A stretch of 11,596 bases of DNA from Deltaproteobacteria bacterium (lineage in GTDB: Bacteria; Bdellovibrionota_F; JAHFAK01), in the NCBI GenBank assembly GCA_023250585.1, contig JAHFAK010000077.1, positions 1-11,596 on the forward strand, read 5' to 3'. How positions within the stretch are numbered: position 1 is the stretch's first letter; each line of letters opens with the position of its first letter. The translations under genes and the position numbers were made by a program. The notes under the pieces are model-generated. The model was not told the DNA's origin. It made no database searches and worked only from the letters and a program-made list of their open reading frames with translations. Of this stretch, positions 1-7,199 are shown piece after piece.

Positions 1-171
1 CTCTTCAGATACATTGCCTTTAAAGAGCACGCATTGAATAATTCCCGTCCCATCCCGAAGTTCAATAAAAACAAGTTTGCCGCTGCTGCGTGAATTATAT
101 ACCCAACCTTTAAGTGTGACATTTTCATGCACGAAATTTCCAATATTTGAAACATAATGTGATGGCGTCAT
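1..171 (-). CDS. asnS: Asparagine--tRNA ligase, N-terminal part (runs off the window)
   Basis: The reverse strand reads 57 codons from an ATG at 171-169 to the window edge, so only the N-terminal OB-fold anticodon-binding domain is visible. The pattern GWVYNSRSSGKL...IELRDGTGIIQ is typical of class IIb asparaginyl-tRNA synthetases; the RSSGK and LRDGTG elements fit AsnS better than AspS. The enzyme charges tRNA-Asn in the cytoplasm using ATP and asparagine. A strong Shine-Dalgarno sequence (AAAGGAGA on the minus strand, about 174-181) lies just before the ATG and fixes the start. The gene is divergent from the arginase gene and has its own likely promoter at 196-224. The catalytic class II domain lies outside the window, so the AsnS call rests on the OB-fold alone. 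Confidence 0.85.
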   Translation of the reverse strand, partial: MTPSHYVSNIGNFVHENVTLKGWVYNSRSSGKLVFIELRDGTGIIQCVLFKGNVSEE

Positions 172-195
172 TCTTTCTCCTTTCAATTCAATGCT

Positions 196-224
196 ATAGT
201 ATGCAAGCCTCACTATTGGGTCAA
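196..224 (-). promoter_or_regulatory. Candidate sigma70-type promoter of asnS
   Basis: On the minus strand, TTGACC (224-219) is separated by exactly 17 nt from TACTAT (201-196). Five of six bases match the -35 consensus and four of six match the -10 consensus. Transcription would start near 188-190, giving a short leader of under 20 nt that carries the asnS Shine-Dalgarno sequence. I see no equally good promoter for the divergent arginase gene in the same 91-bp gap. Confidence 0.6.
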
Positions 225-280
225 TCGCTTTTATTGGTAGCGCTTGCTCCTTCTCATTTCATGTGCTAAGCTTGATTTCT

Positions 281-1201
281 ATGTCTTACATTACAGAACC
301 AAAAACCGTCGCCATTGTTGGCGCGCCAATTGCTCTTGGACAAAAGTTACCAGGCATTGAAAAAACTCCTGACTTATTAAGAAATGCGGGGTTGCAAAAA
401 ACAATTGAATCATTTGGATGGAAAGTAGAAGACCATGGAAATATTGATCTTCATAAAAATCAAAGCCTTGGCTTAGTATGCAAACATATTGCCGACACAG
501 TAGAAGTATTAGCACAAAAAGGACGTTTTTGTTTAACCGTAGGTGGGGATCATAGTATTGCGTTTGGCTCGATTAGTGGAATACTACGAGCACGCCCCGA
601 AGCTGCAATTGTGTGGGTTGATGCACATGGGGATATCAATACTCCTCTGACCTCGCCGAGTGGAAATCTCCATGGAATGCCATTAGCAGGTTTGCTGGGA
701 CTTATTGAGTCCGCTACACTTCCTGGCTTTGAATGGTTACGCCACATTTTAACTCCCGACAGAATAGCGCTGGTTGGAGTACGTAGTTTAGATCCTCCAG
801 AACGCGCTATTATTCGGAAACTAGGAATTCAAGTTTTTACCATGTATGAAATCGATCGATATGGGATTGGACAAGTCATGGACATGGCTTTAAAAAAAAT
901 CAATCCCAAAGGAAATCGCCCCCTTCATTTAAGCCTCGACATCGATGCACTCGATCCATATATAGCACCAAATACAGGGACCAAAGAACGTGGTGGCCTA
1001 ACCTACCGAGAAGCTCATTTCATTGCCGAAGCTTTAGCTGAAACCAATCGACTTTCATCTATGGATCTCGTCGAAATTAATTCAGAGGTAATTCCTCTCT
1101 ATCTACAAGGATCAGCAAAATATACTCATGAAGAAATAAATCCAACAATCGAACTTGGGTTAGAACTCATTGCTTCCGCTCTAGGAAAAAGAATTTTGTA
1201 A
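281..1201 (+). CDS. rocF: Arginase (ureohydrolase family)
   Basis: Predicted to hydrolyse L-arginine to L-ornithine and urea in the cytoplasm, using a binuclear Mn cluster. Counting from the ATG at 281 (306 residues), metal ligands are visible in GGDHS (H91), DAHGDIN (D114, H116, D118) and SLDIDALDP (D220, D222). The motif DAHGDINTP followed by SPSGNLHGMP keeps the Asn and Ser residues (N120, S127) that hold the alpha-carboxylate and amino group of arginine. The closing motif TGTKERGGLTYRE is also typical. These features favour arginase over agmatinase, which has a different loop here. Length is normal for the family. A GTG at 263 in the same frame would add six residues (MLSLIS); the ATG at 281 better matches the usual N-terminus, but neither start has a clear Shine-Dalgarno sequence. 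It is followed 69 bp later by speA, which also consumes arginine. Confidence 0.9.
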   Translation: MSYITEPKTVAIVGAPIALGQKLPGIEKTPDLLRNAGLQKTIESFGWKVEDHGNIDLHKNQSLGLVCKHIADTVEVLAQKGRFCLTVGGDHSIAFGSISGILRARPEAAIVWVDAHGDINTPLTSPSGNLHGMPLAGLLGLIESATLPGFEWLRHILTPDRIALVGVRSLDPPERAIIRKLGIQVFTMYEIDRYGIGQVMDMALKKINPKGNRPLHLSLDIDALDPYIAPNTGTKERGGLTYREAHFIAEALAETNRLSSMDLVEINSEVIPLYLQGSAKYTHEEINPTIELGLELIASALGKRIL

Positions 1202-1270
1202 ATTATTAATTTGTACTTGCTTTCATACAAGTTTTACGTTTATTAGACTTTTTTAAAAAGGAGATATGTT

Positions 1271-3190
1271 ATGAACGAGTGGACATCAGAAAAAAGTGAA
1301 GAACTTTATAACGTAAAATTATGGGGAAGCCCGTATTTCAGTATTAACGGAGAAGGACATTTGGAAGTTTCTCCGCAAGGTAAACGTCCGGGGCTTGATA
1401 TTTACAATCTCGTTGAAGACTTGAAAAAACGAGGCCTCGAACCTCCTCTTGTCTTACGCTTTTCAGATATACTCGCTCATCGATTAAAAAAATTACACAA
1501 TTGTTTTAATGAAGCTATTGCGACCCACAAATACGAAGGAAGTTATCAAAGCATTTACCCCATTAAAGTAAATCAACAAAAACATGTCGTCGAAGAATTG
1601 CTTCATTTTGCAAAGGAATACACCTGCGGGCTTGAAGCTGGGTCAAAACCCGAAATGCTCATCGCGCTTTCCATGCTCTCCACACAAAAAGGATCTCTGA
1701 TCATTTGTAATGGCTACAAAGATAGCGAATACCTAGAAACTGCCCTCCTCGCTCAAAAATTAGGACTTCAGCCCATTATTGTTCTTGAACGTTATTATGA
1801 ACTCGATATGGTAACTGAAGTCTCAGCCCGATTGGGAATTAGTCCAATCTTAGGCATTCGCGCGCGACTTTCATGTAAAGGTAGTGGCAAGTGGGCAGAT
1901 TCTTCTGGTGATCGAGCAAAGTTTGGTCTTAATGCCGCTGAAATTATTGACGTAGTAGAAAAACTGAAAAAAAATAATATGCTCGATTGCTTACAGTTGC
2001 TTCATTTCCATATTGGTTCACAAATTACGGATATCAAAACTATTAAAGAAGCATTAAACGAAGCTTCATATTTTTATGCTGAATTACTCATGATGGGTGC
2101 TCCCATGAAATATCTTGATGTTGGAGGAGGTCTCGGTGTTGATTACGATGGATCAGAGTCTAATTTCCATTCATCGAAAAATTACTCAATGGAAGCCTAT
2201 GCAGCTGATGTTGTTGCAACTATTCAAACCGCATGCAAAGAAAAAAATTGTGCATATCCTATTATTATGAGTGAAAGCGGCCGTGCGCTTGTTGCTCATC
2301 ATTCAATGGTTATTATCAATGTGCTTGGCGTTGAAGATATGGAATTTGACATTACTGAGAAGGAATTTGATTTAACGAATGATACGATTCGCGATCTCTA
2401 TCAAACATATGTACGCATCAATGATGACAATTTGCTTGAAACATATAATGATGTGATTCAGGCAAAATCTGAGTCTTTAAGTCTTTTTAGTCTTGGGTAT
2501 CTCTCATTAAAAGAACGCGGCCAAATTGAAAAAATTTGTTGGGCAAGCCTTTCCAAAATTAAAAAGATTGTAAAAAGACTTGAGTTAAAATTTGATGAGC
2601 TTGAAGATCTTGATCGAACACTTGCAGGTAATTATTACTGCAATTTTTCTGTTTTCCAATCAATTCCTGATTCATGGGCATTGAAACAGCTTTTTCCTAT
2701 TATGCCGATACATAGACTTAATGAAGAAGCAACCGAACGCGGAATTATTTCTGACCTTACGTGTGACAGCGATGGAAAAATCGATCAATTTATAGACGTA
2801 CGCGATGTAAAACGAGTACTGCCCCTTCATAAATGGAAAGAAGGTGAACCTTATTTCCTCGGCATTTTTCTGACCGGAGCATATCAAGAAATTATGGGCG
2901 ATTATCATAATCTCTTTGGCGCAACTCATGCTGTGCATCTTCATGTTAATGGCGATGGCTATAAAGTCGAACACGTAATTGAAGGTGATTCAATGACTGA
3001 AGTTATGAACTCAGTTGAATATGAACGAGCTCATTTAATCGAAGCAGTTCGCCGTGCCACAGAAGCTTCGCTCCTTGAAAAACAAATGACGATTGAAGAA
3101 TCACGTCTCTTGCTGAAACACTACTCCGAAAGCCTCATGCGGTACACCTATCTTAATTCTCGCAAAAACAATTTTGCTGTAGTTGAGTGA
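1271..3190 (+). CDS. speA: Biosynthetic arginine decarboxylase (PLP-dependent, SpeA type)
   Basis: Decarboxylates L-arginine to agmatine, the first step of the agmatine route to putrescine and spermidine. At 639 residues it has the usual SpeA length (about 630-660). Visible motifs are YPIKVNQQ with the PLP-binding Lys at residue 99, GLEAGSKPE (119-127), GSGKWADSSGDRAKFGL (204-220), HFHIGSQI (245-252), the phosphate-binding Gly-rich DVGGGLGVDYDG (283-294), SESGRAL (334-340) and LTCDSDG with the conserved Cys498. The order is that of fold-III alanine-racemase-like decarboxylases with an N-terminal TIM barrel and a C-terminal beta domain. A strong Shine-Dalgarno sequence (AAGGAGAT, 1258-1265) lies 7 nt before the ATG. 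The 69-bp gap after arginase contains TTGCTT (1217) and TATTAG (1241), possible but weak promoter boxes. No agmatinase or agmatine deiminase gene lies nearby. Confidence 0.95.
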   Translation: MNEWTSEKSEELYNVKLWGSPYFSINGEGHLEVSPQGKRPGLDIYNLVEDLKKRGLEPPLVLRFSDILAHRLKKLHNCFNEAIATHKYEGSYQSIYPIKVNQQKHVVEELLHFAKEYTCGLEAGSKPEMLIALSMLSTQKGSLIICNGYKDSEYLETALLAQKLGLQPIIVLERYYELDMVTEVSARLGISPILGIRARLSCKGSGKWADSSGDRAKFGLNAAEIIDVVEKLKKNNMLDCLQLLHFHIGSQITDIKTIKEALNEASYFYAELLMMGAPMKYLDVGGGLGVDYDGSESNFHSSKNYSMEAYAADVVATIQTACKEKNCAYPIIMSESGRALVAHHSMVIINVLGVEDMEFDITEKEFDLTNDTIRDLYQTYVRINDDNLLETYNDVIQAKSESLSLFSLGYLSLKERGQIEKICWASLSKIKKIVKRLELKFDELEDLDRTLAGNYYCNFSVFQSIPDSWALKQLFPIMPIHRLNEEATERGIISDLTCDSDGKIDQFIDVRDVKRVLPLHKWKEGEPYFLGIFLTGAYQEIMGDYHNLFGATHAVHLHVNGDGYKVEHVIEGDSMTEVMNSVEYERAHLIEAVRRATEASLLEKQMTIEESRLLLKHYSESLMRYTYLNSRKNNFAVVE

Positions 3191-3227
3191 TGAATCAACA
3201 ACTATGTGAATTATGGGGCAAAAAAAT

Positions 3228-3644
3228 ATGGGCTATAAAAGGATTTTTATCATCTGTATGTGCACAATGAATATTGTTTTTCCATTAAAAAGTATCGCTA
3301 AGGATTGTACTGAAATTTGGGGAAAAGGAGAATTTGAAGAGACTTCTCAAAATTCACATTCATCTATTAATGAAGAAGTTACAAAGTATTTAGAAGAAAA
3401 AAAGAGAAGCGAAACAATAAAAAACATGCAACATCTAGTTTCTGAAAGAAGAATTTTTATTCATGATGCATTAGCGTTTATATATAATACTCTTCCTCTT
3501 CAAACTCCGTTACCAAATATAAAAAGAACTCAAATTAAACGCGAATTTTCAAATGAACAAGATAAAATAATCTTTAATGCAACAATTGATACTGACGTGG
3601 AGCTTCTTTTAAAAATAGAGGAAACGAAGTTATATCAACTCTGA
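3228..3644 (+). CDS. Small exported protein of unknown function
   Basis: I do not recognise this family. From the ATG at 3228 (138 residues) the protein starts with a basic n-region (MGYKR), a hydrophobic core (IFIICMCTMNIVFPL) and a likely signal-peptidase site after SIA, just before KDC. The rest is hydrophilic and Lys/Glu-rich, with a probable helical stretch (EEVTKYLEEKKRSETIKNM). No catalytic motif is evident, and although a Cys follows the signal the residues before it do not form a lipobox. An in-frame ATG at 3213 would add five residues, but GGGG at about 3215-3218 serves the 3228 start better as a Shine-Dalgarno sequence, and the signal peptide then begins normally. It lies 37 bp after speA and may be co-transcribed. 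Its last 10 bp overlap the end of the convergent envC-like gene, so its C-terminus may have been shortened or extended recently. Confidence 0.6.
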   Translation: MGYKRIFIICMCTMNIVFPLKSIAKDCTEIWGKGEFEETSQNSHSSINEEVTKYLEEKKRSETIKNMQHLVSERRIFIHDALAFIYNTLPLQTPLPNIKRTQIKREFSNEQDKIIFNATIDTDVELLLKIEETKLYQL

Positions 3645-4864
3645 CCTTTGAATGAGCCCTTGATGCTATCAGATTTCCTCAGCCAACCTTCCGGATCAAC
3701 AGCCCTACCCTTTTCGCGGATTTCGAAATAGAGCGAACTTTCTTTAAGCGAACCCGTATCACCCGTAGTTCCAATATTTTGTCTAAGATCGACAATATCT
3801 CCTGTTTTTACCAAACGTTTATCGAGATGCGCATAGAGACTTACATAGCCCTTCCCATGGTCAACGATGACAAGATTTCCATAGCCGCTAAACCAATCAG
3901 AAAACAATACTACTCCCGGAAAAATACTGGAAACAGGCGTTCCCTTTTTACTCGCAATAAGTAATCCTCGATGAGGAAGTTTTGTCTGAGTACGAGAATC
4001 AACGATGAAACCAAATGACTTAAGAATTGTGCCTTCTAATGGTTTAGAAATTTTGCCTTTGAAAAGTTCAATATTCTTTGTATCTTTCATCTCTTCAATA
4101 ATATGAGCACCTTCTAATTTTTTTACGACTTGTTCTAACTTAGCATAGGCTTGATCCATGTCTTTGAGATAGCGCTCATACACTTCTTTACGTTTTTGTA
4201 TGTCAGCAAGAAGTATCTCTTTCTGGCGACGGAGTTCTACGAGATAAACATTTTTTGATCGCGCTTCTGTTTGGAGCTTACTATATGTTTCCATTTTTTG
4301 AGAAAGTAATTCAGTAAGCTTTTTATTTTGCCCATGAGCTTCTAATTGTGTTTCAAATGTCTTTAAATCGTATCGTACGATATGTTCGAGAATATATCTT
4401 CTGCGAACTAAATCACTATATGAAGTGCTTCCAAAGAGCACTTCCAAAAAGCCATTACTGCCAAAATAAGCCATAACGGGCAGACGTTCTTGGAGAAGTT
4501 TATTTTGCTCTGCAATTTCTTTTTCTAATTTATTTTGTTTATTCTGAAGAATATCTATTTCTTTTTTTAAAGATATTTTCTGACGTTCTAATACACTGAT
4601 TCGTCGTGTTCCATTATCAAGCTCGAATTCTACCGTATTGAATTCACTTAAAATTTTATTTTCAGTTTGTAATGTCTTTTTATATTCCTCAAGCTCATGA
4701 GCTATCTCTTTAGAAAGCAACACAAGCTTTTCATGATTAATCTCGTAAAAATCTTGGGAAAAGAGAGGACTTGATATAAAAAAAAAGATTGTCATTCCCA
4801 TGAAGGGGGTAATCAAGGAACAAAGCCTTCGTGGGAATGACAATTGAAAAAATCTTATGTTCAT
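3635..4864 (-). CDS. envC: EnvC-like murein hydrolase activator (coiled coil plus degenerate LytM/M23 domain)
   Basis: Predicted periplasmic activator of cell-separation amidases. The 409 residues comprise a signal peptide (1-37; core TIFFFISSPLF, cleavage likely after FSQ), a long charged coiled coil (about 40-265) and a C-terminal LytM fold (about 275-400). The LytM domain keeps H298 (PHRG) and H346 (LYAHLD). The Asp expected four residues after H298 is Leu, and the HxH motif is replaced by SSLYFEIR (377-383), close to the SLYFEIR of E. coli EnvC. It is therefore probably not a zinc peptidase but an EnvC-type activator. The gene starts 10 bp after ftsX, completing an ftsE-ftsX-envC order that matches the known FtsEX-EnvC complex, in which ATP hydrolysis by FtsE is relayed by FtsX to EnvC. 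Oddly, codons 7-26 lie inside an inverted repeat (4788-4844). The Shine-Dalgarno sequence is weak (GAAG). Its 3' end overlaps the convergent small gene. Confidence 0.85.
   Translation of the reverse strand: MNIRFFQLSFPRRLCSLITPFMGMTIFFFISSPLFSQDFYEINHEKLVLLSKEIAHELEEYKKTLQTENKILSEFNTVEFELDNGTRRISVLERQKISLKKEIDILQNKQNKLEKEIAEQNKLLQERLPVMAYFGSNGFLEVLFGSTSYSDLVRRRYILEHIVRYDLKTFETQLEAHGQNKKLTELLSQKMETYSKLQTEARSKNVYLVELRRQKEILLADIQKRKEVYERYLKDMDQAYAKLEQVVKKLEGAHIIEEMKDTKNIELFKGKISKPLEGTILKSFGFIVDSRTQTKLPHRGLLIASKKGTPVSSIFPGVVLFSDWFSGYGNLVIVDHGKGYVSLYAHLDKRLVKTGDIVDLRQNIGTTGDTGSLKESSLYFEIREKGRAVDPEGWLRKSDSIKGSFKGQS
4788..4844. repeat. Inverted repeat, family 1, copy 1 (inside envC signal-peptide codons)
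   Basis: The left arm 4788-4805 (ATTGTCATTCCCATGAAG) and right arm 4827-4844 (CTTCGTGGGAATGACAAT) are reverse complements over 18 bp with one mismatch, separated by 21 bp. The GTCATTCCC / GGGAATGAC ends match the second copy at 7200-7292. In the envC sense direction the hairpin is followed closely by nine consecutive T residues, so it also resembles an intrinsic terminator placed inside codons 7-29. The element is fully open in the envC frame and encodes QLSFPRR on one arm and MGMT on the other. Confidence 0.85.
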
Positions 4865-4874
4865 TTTTAAAACT

Positions 4875-5780
4875 TCATCGTGAGATTTGTAAAAATCGGT
4901 TAACTGAAAGTGTGGTGCTTGTTATTCCAATTACTAATGCCAGAAAAAACAAAAATACAATCTTATGAAAAGATAAGAACGAAAACGATGTATGAAAAAG
5001 ATCGAAGAGAAAAATACTCTTCAAACGCATGATGATGAGCGCATACGAAGCAAAGAGAAAACCAATGGCCACCAAAGCTCCCAAAATACTTTGAATACAG
5101 CCTTCAATATACAAGGGAATTTTAATAAATGGTCGTGATGCACCGACAAGATACATAATTTCGATTTCATTCTTTCGTTTATATAACGTGAGTTTAATCG
5201 TGTTCGACACAACAAAAATCACGGCGATAAAAAGAATTGCAATGAAGAGAAATCCCACATATTCAATCGTACGAATGAGCGCCATATATTTTGCTAAAAA
5301 TACTCCTTCATACATAACCTCTTCAAAAATCCCGACATTTTTAATTTGCCGAGAGAGCTCTTTTAAAGCCTTGCGCTCCAAAGGTTTAGCAAGAACTATA
5401 TCCAAAGATGCAGGAAATGGATTAATCGATAAACCACGGAGAAGTTTTTTAAACTGTGGTGTATGTACTACAAATTCTTCACGTGCACGATCTTTCGAAA
5501 CAGAACGAACTTCTTCTACCTCATCTAATTTACGGACTGTTGCGATAGCTTTTTCAATAGCATCAGCAGCAACATCGCTTTTTATTAGTGCGCTCATATT
5601 CTTTTGTGGATGATCTCTATCAATCACCGAATGGATATTTTCAAAAAGAAGCCAGAAAAGGCCAAGCATGTAGATGGTCAAAATAATCGTTGTGGTTGTA
5701 AGTAAAAAATAACTATAGTTCTCTTTAATATTTGTAAGCAGGGTTTTAAAAATATAGAGGATTTGATACAGCTTATTCAT
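4875..5780 (-). CDS. ftsX: Cell division ABC transporter permease FtsX
   Basis: Inner-membrane partner of FtsE; it relays ATP hydrolysis to periplasmic peptidoglycan hydrolase regulators at the division site. From the ATG at 5780 (301 residues) the topology is that of FtsX: one membrane segment at about 25-46, a periplasmic loop of about 125 residues, then three segments at about 175-192, 228-250 and 272-290. The loop carries the family hallmark NPFPASL (120-126). The stretch SNTIKLTLYKRKNEIEIMYLVGAS (192-215, after the second segment) is the conserved cytoplasmic coupling region. I chose the ATG at 5780, which overlaps the ftsE stop codon region by 8 bp, over a GTG at 5795 that would add MVESS. 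No strong Shine-Dalgarno sequence is visible, as expected for translational coupling. It is followed 10 bp later by the envC-like gene. Confidence 0.93.
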   Translation of the reverse strand: MNKLYQILYIFKTLLTNIKENYSYFLLTTTTIILTIYMLGLFWLLFENIHSVIDRDHPQKNMSALIKSDVAADAIEKAIATVRKLDEVEEVRSVSKDRAREEFVVHTPQFKKLLRGLSINPFPASLDIVLAKPLERKALKELSRQIKNVGIFEEVMYEGVFLAKYMALIRTIEYVGFLFIAILFIAVIFVVSNTIKLTLYKRKNEIEIMYLVGASRPFIKIPLYIEGCIQSILGALVAIGFLFASYALIIMRLKSIFLFDLFHTSFSFLSFHKIVFLFFLALVIGITSTTLSVNRFLQISR

Positions 5781-6429
5781 TGACGATTCTACCACGCGAA
5801 AGTTTTATAACCTTTTTTTTATACTGTTCAATAATGTGTTGATCATGAGTAGCGACAATAATAGTCGTTCCCGACTTATTGAGTTCCTCAAATAAATTAA
5901 AGATGCCGAGCGATAAATCCCAATCAACATTTCCGGTTGGCTCATCTGCTAAAATCATAGGTGGATTATTGACAAGGGCTCGCGCAATAGCAACACGTTG
6001 CTGCTCTCCACCAGACAAGCGATTAACTTTTTCATCAACTTTATCATACAATGAAAGTTTTTTTAGGATTTCCCAAACGCGACGTTTGATTTCAAAAGAT
6101 TTAATACCCAAAACGGTTAAGGTAAATGCAACATTTACAAATACCGACTTGTCTTGAATTAATTTAAAATCCTGAAACACAACGCCTACCTGGCGGCGTA
6201 AATGCGGGACTTCTGATTCTTTGAGCTTAGCTATATTTTTTCCATCTAAAATAATTTGCCCATTTGAACATTCTTCTGCTTTAAAAAGCAATCGCAGCAA
6301 TGTTGTTTTGCCAGCTCCTGAAGCGCCATTGATAAAAACAAATTCACCCGTATTGACCGTAAGATTAATGTCGCTTAAAGCTTTTACATTTCCTTCATAT
6401 GTTTTTGAAACATGATAGAGTTGAATCAT
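5773..6429 (-). CDS. ftsE: Cell division ATP-binding protein FtsE
   Basis: ATPase subunit of FtsEX. All ABC motifs are intact over 218 residues: Walker A GASGAGKT (35-42), Q-loop Q86 in VFQDF, signature LSGGEQQR (138-145), Walker B MILADEP (158-164), D-loop region TGNVD, and H-loop His195 in ATHD. Length and the start MIQLYHVSKTY are typical of FtsE (about 220 residues), as is the VGVVFQDFKL segment. It is first in the minus-strand ftsE-ftsX-envC cluster. The ATG at 6429 has no obvious Shine-Dalgarno sequence, and I see no convincing promoter in the 156-bp gap shared with trpF. This is in contrast to envC and ftsX, which follow without room for promoters. There is no ftsY upstream, unlike the enterobacterial order. 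Confidence 0.95.
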   Translation of the reverse strand: MIQLYHVSKTYEGNVKALSDINLTVNTGEFVFINGASGAGKTTLLRLLFKAEECSNGQIILDGKNIAKLKESEVPHLRRQVGVVFQDFKLIQDKSVFVNVAFTLTVLGIKSFEIKRRVWEILKKLSLYDKVDEKVNRLSGGEQQRVAIARALVNNPPMILADEPTGNVDWDLSLGIFNLFEELNKSGTTIIVATHDQHIIEQYKKKVIKLSRGRIVNE

Positions 6430-6500
6430 AATGTTGTAAACACGGTAACAAATATGATTGTGGATTTCAAAGAAGAAAGTAGGTAATAGCTCAATAATAA

Positions 6501-6524
6501 CTGAGGAATTACTCAGAAATTCCT
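6501..6524. promoter_or_regulatory. Two overlapping inverted repeats upstream of the trpF promoter (possible operator)
   Basis: CTGAG (6501-6505) pairs with CTCAG (6512-6516), and AGGAATT (6504-6510) pairs with AATTCCT (6518-6524). The two pairings share bases and exclude each other. They lie in the ftsE/trpF divergent gap, just before the -35 box of the trpF promoter. A DNA-binding site for a dimeric regulator is one reading; in a short AT-rich stretch chance is another. Confidence 0.3.
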
Positions 6525-6531
6525 AAAAGGT

Positions 6532-6560
6532 TTGACTTTATCTCGCTTCACATTTTAAAT
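6532..6560 (+). promoter_or_regulatory. Candidate sigma70-type promoter of trpF
   Basis: TTGACT (6532-6537) is followed after 17 nt by TTAAAT (6555-6560). Five of six bases match the -35 consensus and four of six match the -10. A start near 6567 would give a leader of about 20 nt carrying CGGAG (6576-6580), which sits five bases before the TTG start codon. Confidence 0.5.
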
Positions 6561-6585
6561 AACCATTGAATATTACGGAGTAGCA

Positions 6586-7182
6586 TTGATTATTAAAATT
6601 AAAGTCTGCGGCGTACAAGATATAAAAACGGCTCATCATGCACTCGAATGTGGAGCCGATGCAATTGGCTTTAATTTTTGTAAGGAAAGCCCTCGTTCCA
6701 TTTCTCCAGCTAAAGCAAAAAGCATCATTTCTGAACTACAAGGAAAAATTCGAACTGTCGGTCTTTTTAACACTCAAGAAGTAAGTTATATTCATTCAGT
6801 GGTCAATGAAACACTGGTGGATATTATCCAACTCAATGATCCTCAGTATCCTGAATTTTCATCTCTATTTTCTGGACCAGTCGTGAAAGCTGTTCGAACA
6901 AAAGACGCTTCAAAGCTTAAAACTATGGTTGATTATCATGTGCATTACGATGTTCTTGAAAAAGATCCTCATACGTTCAGTTGGCATTACTCGATTGAAG
7001 CAAGTAAATTTGGAATGATTATTCTTTCCGGTGGAATTACTCCTGATAATATCACCAAAGCAATTGATCAAGTTAAGCCGTATGGAATAGATCTTTCAGA
7101 AATCATAGAAAATGCTGAAGGAAAAATTGATAATAACCTTATTAATGAAATAATCAAAACAATTAGAAAGCATACGATGTAA
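6586..7182 (+). CDS. trpF: Phosphoribosylanthranilate isomerase-like protein (divergent TrpF)
   Basis: A (beta/alpha)8 protein of 198 residues related to TrpF, which isomerises N-(5'-phosphoribosyl)anthranilate in tryptophan synthesis. Visible hallmarks are IKVCGV with the catalytic Cys8, CGADAIGFNF (22-31), SPRSISP (35-41), VGLFN (58-62) and SGGITPDNI (148-156). The catalytic Asp is probably D122 in HYDV. Other conserved elements are altered: QLHG is QLND (82-85), the GG[ST]GKTFDW loop is shortened to PHTFSW (128-133), and DVSSGVE is DLSEIIE (169-175). It is shorter than the typical 200-220 residues. Translation starts at TTG (6586) with CGGAG five bases upstream; no better start exists. No other trp gene is nearby. 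It may be a genuine but diverged isomerase or a relative with another substrate. Confidence 0.75.
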   Translation: MIIKIKVCGVQDIKTAHHALECGADAIGFNFCKESPRSISPAKAKSIISELQGKIRTVGLFNTQEVSYIHSVVNETLVDIIQLNDPQYPEFSSLFSGPVVKAVRTKDASKLKTMVDYHVHYDVLEKDPHTFSWHYSIEASKFGMIILSGGITPDNITKAIDQVKPYGIDLSEIIENAEGKIDNNLINEIIKTIRKHTM

Positions 7183-7199
7183 ATAAAACGATCCTATTC

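Noticed and set aside
263-280. GTG start giving six extra residues to arginase
   Set aside because: There is no Shine-Dalgarno sequence and the ATG at 281 matches the family N-terminus better. It is not excluded, since the ATG also lacks a good site.
1202-1270. Terminator between arginase and speA
   Set aside because: ACTTG and CAAGT can pair over 5 bp near TTTT, but the stem is too short and AT-rich to call.
5188-5613. Plus-strand 141-codon ORF
   Set aside because: It is antisense to ftsX, whose protein features are unmistakable; the composition is Ser/Thr/Arg-rich as expected of a shadow frame.
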